Shown here in pieces: positions 1-8,126 of a DNA stretch of 22,002 bases. Position 1 is the first letter of the stretch; each line of letters opens with the position of its first letter. The stretch covers positions 1,778 through 23,779 of the forward strand of contig MGXL01000139.1 of the NCBI GenBank assembly GCA_001801365.1, written 5' to 3'. A model generated the notes under the pieces. The model ran no database searches. It had not been told where the DNA came from and saw only the letters and a program-made list of their open reading frames with translations. This stretch comes from Gammaproteobacteria bacterium RBG_16_57_12. Lineage in GTDB: Bacteria > Pseudomonadota > Gammaproteobacteria > RBG-16-57-12. The position numbers and the translations under genes were made by a program.

Positions 1-3000
1 GGTTCCGGCAAGACCTGGCAACTGGTCACGCGCATCGTCCGTCTGCTGCTGGACGGCAACCGTCCGGAGTCCATTCTGGCGATCACCTTCACGCGCAAGG
101 CGGCGGCGGAGATGCTGGTGCGACTGAATGAGCGCCTGTTTGAGCTGGCCTGTCTGGATGATGCGGGGCTCATGGATGCGCTCGGGAAGATGCAGCTCAC
201 GCCCGATGAGCGGACGCTGGCCCGCGCGCGGAATCTCTATGAGGAATTATTGTGCGCGCCGCGCACGGTGCGCACCTCGACCTTTCATGCCTTCTGTCAG
301 GACATTCTGCGCAATTTTCCGCTGGAGGCGGATGTGCCGCCCGGTTTTGAATTGCTCGACAAGACCGGCGATCTGATCAGGGAGGCCTGGGCGGCACTAT
401 TCAGTGAAGCGACGCAATTGCCGGATGGCGCGATCGCCAAGATCCTGGAGGATCTTTTCGAAATCTGTTCGGGTCTACATGGCACCCAATCCTTGCTCAA
501 CAGCTTTCTGGAACATCGCGGTGACTGGTGGGCCTTTACACAGGGCGCCGCTGATCCAGTTGGCCACGCCAGTGGAATTCTGCAGGGGCAGCTCGGTATC
601 GATCCGGCCCATGATCCGCTGATGAATTTCCCGGCCCCGGACCTGAAGGCGCTGCTGGCCGAGTTTGCCGCGCTGCTGGCCACGCACGCGACTCAGACGA
701 ACCTGAAATATCAGCAGTTGATCATCACGGCGCTGCACGAGCTGCCCACGGCACCACTGCGGTACGAAAACATTAAAGAGGCCCTGTTTACTGGCGAGGG
801 GACGCCACGCCTGCGCAAGGTTTCCGGAGTTCAGGCCAAGGCGCTGGGCGAGGCCGGCGTGACGCGTATCCTGGAGCTGCACGAGCACATCGTCCGTGCC
901 CTGCAGGCATTGGAAGATCAACTGAACAGCCTGGCCACCTATCGGATATCACAGGCCTGGTTCAGCGCGGGCAGCCGTCTGCTGGAGCACTTTCAGCGTA
1001 TCAAGGCAGAGCGGCGCCTGCTGGACTTCACCGATCTGGAGTGGCAGGCCTATCTATTGCTGTGTCATGAAGACAATGCCCACTGGATCCAATACAAGCT
1101 GGACCAGCGCATCAATCACCTGCTGGTGGATGAATTCCAGGACACCAATCCGACCCAGTGGCACCTGTTATTGCCGCTGTTGCAGGAGCTTGAGGCCGGT
1201 GATCCTGAACGGCGCCGCAGCGTGTTTCTGGTGGGCGACAGCAAGCAGTCCATCTACCGGTTCCGGCGCGCCGAGCCGCGTCTGTTCAATCAGGCGCAGC
1301 GCTGGTTACAGGAGCACCTGGCCGCGCACAGCTTTCCTCTGGCCACCTCGTGGCGTTCCTCGCCGGCGGTGATCGCCTTCGTCAACCGGTTGTTCTCAAC
1401 GACGGCGCTGGCCGAACAACTGGACAACTTCACCCCGCACACCACGCACCGTGATTACTGGGGTCGGGTGACGCTGTTGCCGCTGTGTGATAATCCGGTG
1501 ATGGAGATTGCTGCCCAGGACGCCGAGCTGCGCAATCCGCTTCGCCGCCCACGTCAGATCATCCTTGACCAGCGTCATTATCAGGAAGGTCAAGGCATCG
1601 CGGCGACCATACTAAACCTGCTGGAGACCCAAAGCGTCATTGATGAGAACTCCATGGCAAGGCCTTTGCACCCTGGCGATATCATGATCCTGCTGCGCAA
1701 TCGCAATCATGTGCATGATTATGAGCGCGCGCTGCTGGAGGCAAACATCCCCTTTGTCGGCGCCGACCGTGGCACCTTGCTGCAATGCCTGGAAATCCAT
1801 GACATGGTCTCCCTGCTGGAAACCCTGGTCACACCCTATGACAATCTGGCCGTGGCGACGGTATTGCGCAGCCCCTTGTTCGGCTGTAGTGATGAAGACC
1901 TGATCCTGCTGGCCAGCCAGCCGGGTGAGGCCCTGTGGATGAAACGTCTGATGACTGTGGCCGCTGATCAACCGCCCGGTTCGCCTCTGGCGCGCGCCGC
2001 CCACCAATTGGCGCATTGGCGGAATCTGGCGGGCCAGCTCCCGGTTCATGATCTGCTGGATCGCATTTATTGTGAGGGTGATGTCCTCTATCGTTACCGC
2101 TGTGCCTTCCCCGATCACCTCCAGCATCGCGTCCAGGCCAATCTCACCCGATTCCTGGAACTGGCGCTGGAAATCGACAGCGGCCGTTTTCCGTCTCTGG
2201 TGCATTTTCTGGTGCGTCTGGGTGAATTGCGCGAGCACGCCCAGGAAGCCCCGGACGAAGCGGTTGCCCTGAGTGGTGAACAGCGTGTGCGCCTGATGAC
2301 CATCCATGCCGCCAAGGGCCTGGAGGCGCCGGTGGTGTTTCTGGCCGACAGCACCAGCAGCAGTAACAACACTACGGCATTCCGCGCCCTGATCGATTGG
2401 CCGGTGGAATCGGAGCGCCCGCACGGCATGCATATCACCGGCAAGACGCTCGACCCCTACAGCCAGCGGCGCGTGGAACAGGAGATCGTGGCCGATCAGC
2501 GGGAAGAGACCAATCTGCTGTATGTGGCTGTGACACGGGCCAGGCAATATCTGTTTGTCTCGGGCTGTAGACCCAGCAAGGGTGATCGGCTGGGCTGGTA
2601 TGGCGCAATCGCCGGCAGCTATGAAATGGTATGCATTCGGAGAATTGATAAACACCATCAACTGGATGCCTCCAGTCTGGACGACCAGGTCATCCTGGAA
2701 CAGCATGGCCATAAAATGGTATGCCTTCGGAAAATAGATAGACACCATAAAATGGTATGCCCTCGGAAAATAGATAGACACCATGCACCGCCCCTGCCGG
2801 CGGGCACGCCTGTCGCTGCCGCAACAACATATTCAGTCGATCCGCGTCTGGGTTCCGTCATTGCAGACCGGCGCCTGTTCAGGGAGATCGCTCCGAGCCG
2901 CAGCGCATCGGCAATCCATACCGGCGAGGAAACTCCAGGAGAGGATGGCCGACAGCGTGGCCTGCTCATCCATTACATGCTGGAACAATTATGCCGGCAG

Positions 3001-3432
3001 CACGATAGCAAAACGCAGGCGGTTTTTCTCAATGACATCGCTGCCCGTTTTGCCCGGAACAGTGATGATGAATTGCTGAAGGTGTGCTGGGATGAAGCCG
3101 TGAATGTTTTCCGCCATCCCGAGTTGCAGATGATCTTCGATCCTGCCCGCTATCAGTCGGCCTATAGCGAAGTACCCATCCAGTATCGCCAGGGAGGCAT
3201 GACCGTCCATGGCATTATCGACCGCCTGGTCATGGCGCAAGACCGTTTATTACTGATCGATTATAAAACCCACGCCCTTGTTGACCCCGCGCGTCAGGAT
3301 GAAATTGCCAGGGAATATTATGAACAAATGCACTGGTATGTTGAGGGGGTCCGGCGGCTGTGGCCCGGGCAGGTCATACAGCCCATGCTGCTCTTTACCC
3401 ATACCGCCCGGTTACATCACTGCCCGGTGTGA
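1..3432 (+). CDS. AddA/RecB-like UvrD-family helicase-nuclease (5' end outside window)
   Basis: The frame is open from base 1, which already encodes the Walker A motif GSGKT, so the start lies upstream and 1143 codons are visible. Superfamily 1 helicase motifs follow in order: ITFTRKAAAEM (motif Ia, about nt 82-114), STFHAFCQ, LVDEFQDTNPTQW (motif II, about nt 1126), VGDSKQSIYRFRRAEP, SWRSS, MTIHAAKGLEAPVVFLAD and LLYVAVTRARQYLF. The C-terminal part has GIIDRLVMAQDRLLLIDYKT, the PD-(D/E)XK nuclease core typical of AddA. Such proteins resect double-strand DNA breaks for recombination, usually with an AddB partner, which would be upstream of the window. Oddity: three copies of a 33-bp repeat are inserted in frame at nt 2626-2784 in the linker between helicase and nuclease domains, adding His/Cys-rich peptides. 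The gene ends 9 bp from the convergent dsbC stop, with no terminator visible. AddA rather than RecB is inferred from the nuclease motif. Confidence 0.9.
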   Translation, partial: GSGKTWQLVTRIVRLLLDGNRPESILAITFTRKAAAEMLVRLNERLFELACLDDAGLMDALGKMQLTPDERTLARARNLYEELLCAPRTVRTSTFHAFCQDILRNFPLEADVPPGFELLDKTGDLIREAWAALFSEATQLPDGAIAKILEDLFEICSGLHGTQSLLNSFLEHRGDWWAFTQGAADPVGHASGILQGQLGIDPAHDPLMNFPAPDLKALLAEFAALLATHATQTNLKYQQLIITALHELPTAPLRYENIKEALFTGEGTPRLRKVSGVQAKALGEAGVTRILELHEHIVRALQALEDQLNSLATYRISQAWFSAGSRLLEHFQRIKAERRLLDFTDLEWQAYLLLCHEDNAHWIQYKLDQRINHLLVDEFQDTNPTQWHLLLPLLQELEAGDPERRRSVFLVGDSKQSIYRFRRAEPRLFNQAQRWLQEHLAAHSFPLATSWRSSPAVIAFVNRLFSTTALAEQLDNFTPHTTHRDYWGRVTLLPLCDNPVMEIAAQDAELRNPLRRPRQIILDQRHYQEGQGIAATILNLLETQSVIDENSMARPLHPGDIMILLRNRNHVHDYERALLEANIPFVGADRGTLLQCLEIHDMVSLLETLVTPYDNLAVATVLRSPLFGCSDEDLILLASQPGEALWMKRLMTVAADQPPGSPLARAAHQLAHWRNLAGQLPVHDLLDRIYCEGDVLYRYRCAFPDHLQHRVQANLTRFLELALEIDSGRFPSLVHFLVRLGELREHAQEAPDEAVALSGEQRVRLMTIHAAKGLEAPVVFLADSTSSSNNTTAFRALIDWPVESERPHGMHITGKTLDPYSQRRVEQEIVADQREETNLLYVAVTRARQYLFVSGCRPSKGDRLGWYGAIAGSYEMVCIRRIDKHHQLDASSLDDQVILEQHGHKMVCLRKIDRHHKMVCPRKIDRHHAPPLPAGTPVAAATTYSVDPRLGSVIADRRLFREIAPSRSASAIHTGEETPGEDGRQRGLLIHYMLEQLCRQHDSKTQAVFLNDIAARFARNSDDELLKVCWDEAVNVFRHPELQMIFDPARYQSAYSEVPIQYRQGGMTVHGIIDRLVMAQDRLLLIDYKTHALVDPARQDEIAREYYEQMHWYVEGVRRLWPGQVIQPMLLFTHTARLHHCPV
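2626..2658 (+). repeat. 33-bp dispersed repeat, copy 1 (in helicase gene)
   Basis: This is the most diverged copy of a 33-bp unit that starts ATGGTATGC and ends ACACCAT, so the ends ATGGT/ACCAT are inverted. It is read in frame as MVCIRRIDKHH. It lies 90 bp (30 codons) before copy 2, in the same reading phase. Confidence 0.8.
2716..2748 (+). repeat. 33-bp dispersed repeat, copy 2 (in helicase gene)
   Basis: The unit begins ATGGTATGCCTTCGG and ends GATAGACACCAT. It is translated as MVCLRKIDRHH. With the linker AAA it forms a 36-bp direct tandem with copy 3. The junction ACCAT-AAA-ATGGT is itself a small palindrome. Confidence 0.9.
2752..2784 (+). repeat. 33-bp dispersed repeat, copy 3 (in helicase gene)
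   Basis: This differs from copy 2 by one base (CTTCGG to CCTCGG), changing Leu to Pro in the encoded MVCPRKIDRHH. The exact 36-bp period keeps the helicase reading frame open. The near identity to copy 2 suggests a recent tandem duplication. Confidence 0.9.
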
Positions 3433-3441
3433 TCACCGCGT

Positions 3442-4161
3442 TTATTTACCTTCGAGCATCTTGGCCAGGGTATCGGCCGGCACATAACCGGGCAAGGTCT
3501 TGCCATCTTCCAGCACCAGCATCGGCGTGCCACTCAGATTCAACTCGCGCCCGGCCTGATAATGCATCTCCACGGGGTTATCACATTTTTTCGGCTCAGG
3601 CTCCTGGCCCAGCTTGGCTGTGGTCAAGGCCTGCTGGCGGTCCTTGGCGCACCACACCGACACGGCCTTTTCATAGGAATGGGATTCCAGACCGGCGCGT
3701 GGATAGGCCAGGTAGCGTATCTTGATGCCCTGCTCCAGGTACTTGTCCATCTCGGAGTGCAGGCGACGGCAGTAGCCACAATCAATGTCCGTGAACACGG
3801 TCACCGTGTGCTTCACCTTCTTGGGCGCATAAACGATCATCGAGGATTCGGGGATCTTGTTGATGACCTGTAGCCGTCCCTTGGTGCGTATCTGGTCAGA
3901 CAGGTTGACCTGTGCCTTCATGTCGATCAGGTCACCTTCCAGCAGATAGCGCCCATCTGCCGTCACATAGATCACCTGCATGCCATAGGCGACTTCATAA
4001 AGCCCCGGGATGACACTGGCTCGGATAGTGTCAGGCTTGCGATCGGGCACCAGTGTGGACATGATCCTGGTGATCTGTGCCAGGTCATTATCCGTTGACT
4101 CGGCCCCGGCGGGCAGGGCGATTGCCCATGTCAGGCAGATAACAAAAATAAATTTATGCAT
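3442..4161 (-). CDS. dsbC: Thiol:disulfide interchange protein DsbC
   Basis: A 239-residue periplasmic disulfide isomerase. Residues 1-20 are a signal peptide ending in AGA. An N-terminal dimerisation region precedes a thioredoxin-fold domain with the active site CGYC at 128-131 (context DIDCGYCRRLH), matching DsbC rather than DsbA. The cis-Pro loop is GTP at 211-213, and C171 and C193 fit the structural disulfide of the family. It would correct wrong disulfides in exported proteins and be kept reduced by DsbD, which is not in this window. It follows xerD on the same strand, but the 281-bp gap between them contains a MITE-like element, so a separate promoter is likely. The Shine-Dalgarno sequence is weak (GAGA). 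Confidence 0.95.
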   Translation of the reverse strand: MHKFIFVICLTWAIALPAGAESTDNDLAQITRIMSTLVPDRKPDTIRASVIPGLYEVAYGMQVIYVTADGRYLLEGDLIDMKAQVNLSDQIRTKGRLQVINKIPESSMIVYAPKKVKHTVTVFTDIDCGYCRRLHSEMDKYLEQGIKIRYLAYPRAGLESHSYEKAVSVWCAKDRQQALTTAKLGQEPEPKKCDNPVEMHYQAGRELNLSGTPMLVLEDGKTLPGYVPADTLAKMLEGK

Positions 4162-4231
4162 GGTGTGTCTCGCAAGTTTTGTAAGAATTTGAGCTGCTGT
4201 TATCCCGCTGTGTTAATACTGAGAAGGGCGG

Positions 4232-4371
4232 TAAATAGTGCGCACACCCACATCCCTTAAGTCCCTTCTCCTCGTGGGAGAAGGACAGGATGAGGGCCGG
4301 TTTTGCGCTGTTTTGCCCTCACCCCGGCCCTCTCCCGCGGGGAGAGGGAGAAAAGCGACGCGCACCATTTA
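4232..4371. mobile_element. MITE-like palindromic element, about 140 bp
   Basis: The ends are 12-bp inverted repeats with one mismatch: TAAATAGTGCGC at 4232-4243 and GCGCACCATTTA at 4360-4371. Inside are a hairpin CCTTCTCC/GGAGAAGG (4264-4284), a hairpin CCCTCTCCC-GCG-GGGAGAGGG (4328-4348), and a longer-range pair GAGGGCCGG/CCGGCCCTC (4292-4300 with 4324-4332). There is no coding capacity. The outermost TA on each side could be a TA target duplication as made by Tc1/IS630-type transposases (inference). It occupies half of the 281-bp xerD-dsbC gap; I see nothing else convincing in the rest of that gap. Confidence 0.65.
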
Positions 4372-4442
4372 TCGACCAGATCAGTAACCTCATTCGACCA
4401 GCGCCTTGATGATAAATTCATCACCCGGCACGGTTATTCTAC

Positions 4443-5369
4443 CTATCCCCGCGGATGATGTCGCGCATGCAGATCCTTGAGACGCTCTCTGGCAATATGG
4501 GTATAGATCTGGGTGGTCGACAAATCGCTGTGCCCCAACAGCATCTGCACGGCACGCAAATCCGCGCCGTGATTCAGCAAATGAGTGGCGAAGGCGTGGC
4601 GAAGGGTGTGAGGTGACAGGTGTTTCTGTATCCCGGCCCGGCGGGCATGACGCTTGATCACGTGCCAAAAGGCCTGCCGGGTCAACTCGGTTCCCCGTCT
4701 GGTGATGAACACCGCCTCACAGGCCGGACCACGGGTCATGGCCGGCCGGGATTCGCCGAGATATCGCTCGATCCAGCTGATCGCTTCACCACCCAGCGGC
4801 ACCAGCCGCTCCTTGCTGCCCTTGCCCAGTACCCGCACCACGCCCTGGCGCAGATTGATCTGCCCCAGACCCAGCGTCACCAGTTCGGATACACGCAGCC
4901 CGCTGGCATACATCAATTCCATCATGGTGCGATCGCGCAGGCCGATGACATCCCCGACCGGCGGCATCAGCAATAATTTTTCCACTTCCTCTTCGGTCAA
5001 GGTCGCCGGCAGGCTGCGGCCCAGCTTGGGCGCATCGATACGCGCGCTGGGATCTGCATCAAGGCGTTTTTCCCGCACCTGATATTGATAAAAACGCCGT
5101 AGACTGGATAACAGGCGCGCTGTGGAGCGTGGCCGTGTGCCCTGCTGCACCCGTTGCGCGATATACTCCAGCAAATGTTCGCGCCGGGCTTGGTGCAGGT
5201 GAGTCTCATGATGCCGGCGCAACCAGCGCGCCAGGCCTTCCAGATCACTGCGATAGGCCTTCAGCGTGTTCCCGCTCAGGCCGCGTTCCATCCACAGGGC
5301 ATCGAGAAAACTTTCCAGCATGCCAAGATCATCGGGATGCAGCGCCTGGACAGCCGGATCATTCATCAT
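4443..5369 (-). CDS. xerD: Site-specific tyrosine recombinase XerD
   Basis: A 308-residue tyrosine recombinase, close to the usual XerD length of about 298. The N-terminal SAM-like core-binding domain covers about residues 15-100. The catalytic residues are all visible: R159 (ASGLRVSEL), K183 (GKGSKERLVPL), H254-x-x-R257 (HTLRHAFATH), H280 (LLGHSDLSTTQ) and nucleophile Y289 (IYTHIARERL). With XerC it resolves chromosome dimers at dif. The open frame extends upstream to 5591, but that part overlaps ogt and does not look like recombinase, so I chose the first Met of the MMNDPAV start. No clear Shine-Dalgarno precedes it, and translation may be coupled to ogt, whose stop is 8 bases upstream. The housekeeping context (xerD then dsbC) argues against a phage integrase. 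Confidence 0.93.
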   Translation of the reverse strand: MMNDPAVQALHPDDLGMLESFLDALWMERGLSGNTLKAYRSDLEGLARWLRRHHETHLHQARREHLLEYIAQRVQQGTRPRSTARLLSSLRRFYQYQVREKRLDADPSARIDAPKLGRSLPATLTEEEVEKLLLMPPVGDVIGLRDRTMMELMYASGLRVSELVTLGLGQINLRQGVVRVLGKGSKERLVPLGGEAISWIERYLGESRPAMTRGPACEAVFITRRGTELTRQAFWHVIKRHARRAGIQKHLSPHTLRHAFATHLLNHGADLRAVQMLLGHSDLSTTQIYTHIARERLKDLHARHHPRG

Positions 5370-5376
5370 GCCGGTA

Positions 5377-5877
5377 CTATTGGCCACGGGCTGACTCGTG
5401 TTGTAACAGCCACTGTTTGATCGCCAGCATCTCACCCTGCAATTGACCGCAATACCCGCCGCGCCCCTGGCGCGCCAGCACCCGGTGGCAGGGCACGATA
5501 ATCGGGATCGGATTGTTGCGGCAGGCATTGCCGATCGCGCGCGCCGAGGTGCCCAGCGTGCCGGCCAGCTCTCCATAGGTAAGCGTTTCACCCGGCGGAA
5601 TGGCCTGCAAACAATGCCAGACCCTTTGCTGAAACTCGGTCGCCGTAAACGACAGCGGCAGATCGAAGCGATACCCCGGGGTCAGGAAATAGTCGCGCAA
5701 TTGTGTGACGACCCGTTGCGCAACTTGGGTGCGTGGTGATTGCAGCGCGGTATCTTCCGGCAGAAAATCAATGGACAGCAGTTGCTGCCCGTTGGTATGG
5801 ATCGCCAGTCTGTTATAGACCGATGCCAGCGGCGTGGCCATCACGGCATCGGGCTGAGTGTTAGTGGATGGATACAT
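5377..5877 (-). CDS. ogt: Methylated-DNA--protein-cysteine methyltransferase (Ogt/MGMT)
   Basis: A suicide DNA-repair protein that transfers the methyl group from O6-methylguanine to its own cysteine. The acceptor motif IPIIVPCHRV is complete, with Cys130 when counted from the ATG used here, and the helix-turn-helix region TYGELAGTLGTSARAIGNACRNNP precedes it. At 166 residues it has the length of stand-alone Ogt, with no Ada regulatory domain. The start is uncertain: the frame can begin at a GTG at 5895, the ATG at 5877 or an ATG at 5841, none with a strong ribosome-binding site. All but the last overlap the 3' end of the upstream gene, so it is probably translationally coupled in a unit with the TPR-like gene and xerD. 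Confidence 0.92.
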   Translation of the reverse strand: MYPSTNTQPDAVMATPLASVYNRLAIHTNGQQLLSIDFLPEDTALQSPRTQVAQRVVTQLRDYFLTPGYRFDLPLSFTATEFQQRVWHCLQAIPPGETLTYGELAGTLGTSARAIGNACRNNPIPIIVPCHRVLARQGRGGYCGQLQGEMLAIKQWLLQHESARGQ

Positions 5878-7639
5878 TGGAGGATTCCGCTTCACGCAAA
5901 TTGTCCAGACGGATATGAATCATGTTTCGTGTCCCGGCATCCAGTTCCCTGCCGAGCAGGCGGCGATAGATCGCGGCGGCGTCGGTCAACTGCCCTGCCC
6001 TGGTCAACATATCCGCCGCCTGCATCAAGGCCAATACGGGCACGGTTTGACCAGCTTCCTGCCCACCCCGGTTGGCCGCCTTGAGATACAGCGCGGCGGC
6101 ATCGTCATAATCCCCCATGGCACGTTTGGCATCCGCCATCCTGAACAGGAGATCGTGCTGTAGCTGTTTATCATCCAGCCGGCCCCAGAGTTCGTCATAC
6201 AGCCCAAGGGCCGTCGCCGATTGGCCAGCATCGTGCAGCAGATGGATGGTCTCAACCAGCGGCTTTATCCAGTGCTGGTCCAGTGCGGGGTGATCCTGCA
6301 ATAACCTCTGCAATATCTGACCCGCCGTAGTGTAGTCTTCAATGCCCACATTCACCCGGCTGGCCAGCAGCCGCCAGGCTACCTCGTCCATGCCTTCCGG
6401 CGCCTGGTCCTGCCCGCGCAGCAAATCGGCCGCCAGCCTGGCGTTGTCTTCCCGCATGGCCTGCTCTGCCAGAAGCGCGCGGGCCAGCGCGGGGATGCCG
6501 GGCAGCGTCTGGTACTGTTCAGAGCCAAGATATAAGGACCAGAGCAGATCCTGGTCAGCCGCGTCCCGCAAGGTATTGATGAATCGATGTTGGAAAAAGT
6601 TGCGATTCTCGTCCAGCGCCGAATGCCGTGCCAGGGCGGCGAACAGGGCGCGCGACTGCACAGGACTATCGGCGTAACGGCTGGTGGCCAGTTCAAACCA
6701 GCCCTGGTCATCGCCGATCAGTAGTTGGGCCTGATTGGCCAGTTCTTCGGCATAGCTGTCATACGCCTGCCATAGTTGTGCGGCCGTCGGCAATTGCAAA
6801 CTCGCCTGAGGCGTGATGCGCCTGGATAAGGCAACAACCTTCTCCATGGCGCTCAGGGTGATGAAACTGTCCCGGCCCGCTTGTGAAGCTTCATACAGGC
6901 TCAGCCACAGCAGCATTTGCGACCAGTCATCCTTGGGTAAGGCATGATCGGCCAGCACCGGCTGGACCTGGGCTATGATCTCGTGGGCCGGTTGGCCGCC
7001 ACTGCGTATTAATGCCAAGGCACGCATGCCTCTCGCCTCGGCGGTCGATACACCGCTTGGCAGCGCGGCAAGTTCATTCATCCGGCCGGCCTGTAATAAT
7101 TGGCGCGCCTGCTGCATGGTCCATTCCGGGCGCACTTCATTATAGTCCTGACGATAACGCAGGATGGCGCTCTCGGCATCCCCCAGGCGGCCCTCCCGCA
7201 AATAGGATTCGATAATCATCCGGCGCCAGAGCGAGTGATGCGTCTGGTCATTCGTGGCGAAATCACTCCAGATCAGCCCCAGCAACACCTCGCGCGCCCT
7301 GGCGGGTTCATCGATGGCCAGCAGGGCTTCGGCCTCGAGTGATCGGGTGAAAAGATTGTGTTCCGGTGCCAGGCGTTCGGGATATTGCCCGATACGATCG
7401 ACAATGGCCTGCCAGTTGTGTTGTTGCCGATAGGTTTCCAGGCGCAAGCGTTCGGCCCGGTTCCACTCGGCGGCTTCCAGATCGGGCTGCACATGGTCCA
7501 ATTCATACAGGGCCAGATTGACGGCGCCGGCCTCATGCATGGCCTCGATGTCAGCAAGCTGCACGGTTGCCGCCAGCGCCGGCCCCGGCAGCGGGACCGC
7601 AAGGGCAGCCAACAGAATAAGCCGGTGGCAGAAAGTCAT
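5861..7639 (-). CDS. Periplasmic TPR/helical-repeat protein of unknown function
   Basis: A 592-residue protein that I cannot assign to a named family. The chosen ATG is preceded by GGGAG at good spacing and begins a signal peptide (MTFCHRLILLAALAVPLPG, cleavage near ALA-A at about residue 23). The rest is almost wholly helical with many A/L-rich degenerate TPR-like units. Examples are RAREVLLGLIW, AGQSATALGLYDELWGRL and AMGDYDDAAALYLKAANRG, the last near residue 530. It is probably a scaffold or protein-interaction solenoid in the periplasm. It starts 100 bp beyond the rplS stop, on the far side of that operon's terminator, so it needs its own promoter or read-through. Its 3' end overlaps ogt. 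An alternative upstream start at 7672 would add 11 residues and spoil the signal peptide. Confidence 0.8.
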   Translation of the reverse strand: MTFCHRLILLAALAVPLPGPALAATVQLADIEAMHEAGAVNLALYELDHVQPDLEAAEWNRAERLRLETYRQQHNWQAIVDRIGQYPERLAPEHNLFTRSLEAEALLAIDEPARAREVLLGLIWSDFATNDQTHHSLWRRMIIESYLREGRLGDAESAILRYRQDYNEVRPEWTMQQARQLLQAGRMNELAALPSGVSTAEARGMRALALIRSGGQPAHEIIAQVQPVLADHALPKDDWSQMLLWLSLYEASQAGRDSFITLSAMEKVVALSRRITPQASLQLPTAAQLWQAYDSYAEELANQAQLLIGDDQGWFELATSRYADSPVQSRALFAALARHSALDENRNFFQHRFINTLRDAADQDLLWSLYLGSEQYQTLPGIPALARALLAEQAMREDNARLAADLLRGQDQAPEGMDEVAWRLLASRVNVGIEDYTTAGQILQRLLQDHPALDQHWIKPLVETIHLLHDAGQSATALGLYDELWGRLDDKQLQHDLLFRMADAKRAMGDYDDAAALYLKAANRGGQEAGQTVPVLALMQAADMLTRAGQLTDAAAIYRRLLGRELDAGTRNMIHIRLDNLREAESSNVSIH

Positions 7640-7656
7640 TGCACTCCCGGGCGCAC

Positions 7657-7694
7657 AAAAAAAAAGCGCCATGTTCTCACATGACGCTTTTTAT
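7657..7694 (-). terminator. Rho-independent terminator after rplS
   Basis: Read on the minus strand, AAAAAGCGTCATGT pairs with ACATGGCGCTTTTT around a GAGA loop with a single T/G position, followed by a run of nine T. The A-run on the other side makes it look bidirectional. It lies 45 bp past the rplS stop and closes the ribosomal operon. Confidence 0.9.
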
Positions 7695-7738
7695 TACTCA
7701 GTACTGGCATCGCCAATCCTGTGCCCATCCGCGGGCGA

Positions 7739-8083
7739 TTACAACTTTTCCTTGATGCGTGCCGCCTTGCCTTCCAGTTCGCGCAGATAGTACAGCTTGG
7801 CGCGACGCACATCACCGCGGCGTTTGACCTGGATATCGCCGATGGCGGGGCTGTAGGTCGGGAATACACGCTCGACACCTTCACCGTGGGATACCTTGCG
7901 CACGGTGAATGATGAATTCAGACCCCGGTTACGCTTGGCAATGACCATGCCTTCAAAGGCCTGGACACGCTCGCGCTCACCTTCCTTGACCTTTACCTGA
8001 ACGACAACCGTATCACCCGGACCGAAATCCGGTATCTTGCGAGTCATCTGTTCCGCTTCAATTTGTTCAATGATATTGCTCAT
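7739..8083 (-). CDS. rplS: 50S ribosomal protein L19 (bL19)
   Basis: At 114 residues this is the normal length for bL19, which sits at the interface of the ribosomal subunits. Recognisable segments include [55 protein letters not shown] and [16 protein letters not shown]. It is the last gene of rpsP-rimM-trmD-rplS, 43 bp after trmD, with GGAGCAGG before its ATG. A strong terminator follows. Confidence 0.98.
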   Translation of the reverse strand: MSNIIEQIEAEQMTRKIPDFGPGDTVVVQVKVKEGERERVQAFEGMVIAKRNRGLNSSFTVRKVSHGEGVERVFPTYSPAIGDIQVKRRGDVRRAKLYYLRELEGKAARIKEKL

Positions 8084-8126
8084 AGCACCTGCTCCCGGTA
8101 AAACGTCGCCAAATTATAAACCTGAA

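Noticed and set aside
1612..2784. A 390-codon open frame antisense to the helicase gene
   Set aside because: It is the complementary frame of a well-supported helicase with GC-rich codons; it has no recognisable motif and its start falls within the repeat copies.
2626..2784. CRISPR array
   Set aside because: There are only three repeats, the spacings are 57 bp and 3 bp, and the repeats lie inside a coding sequence. No cas gene is present.
4443..5369. Phage or integron integrase marking a mobile element
   Set aside because: The length, motifs and neighbourhood (ogt, dsbC) fit housekeeping XerD, and no att-like repeats or phage genes are nearby.
5370..5591. N-terminal extension of XerD by 74 residues
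   Set aside because: The extension lies entirely opposite the frame of ogt, is rich in Arg and Trp, and lacks recombinase similarity; the shorter start gives normal family length.
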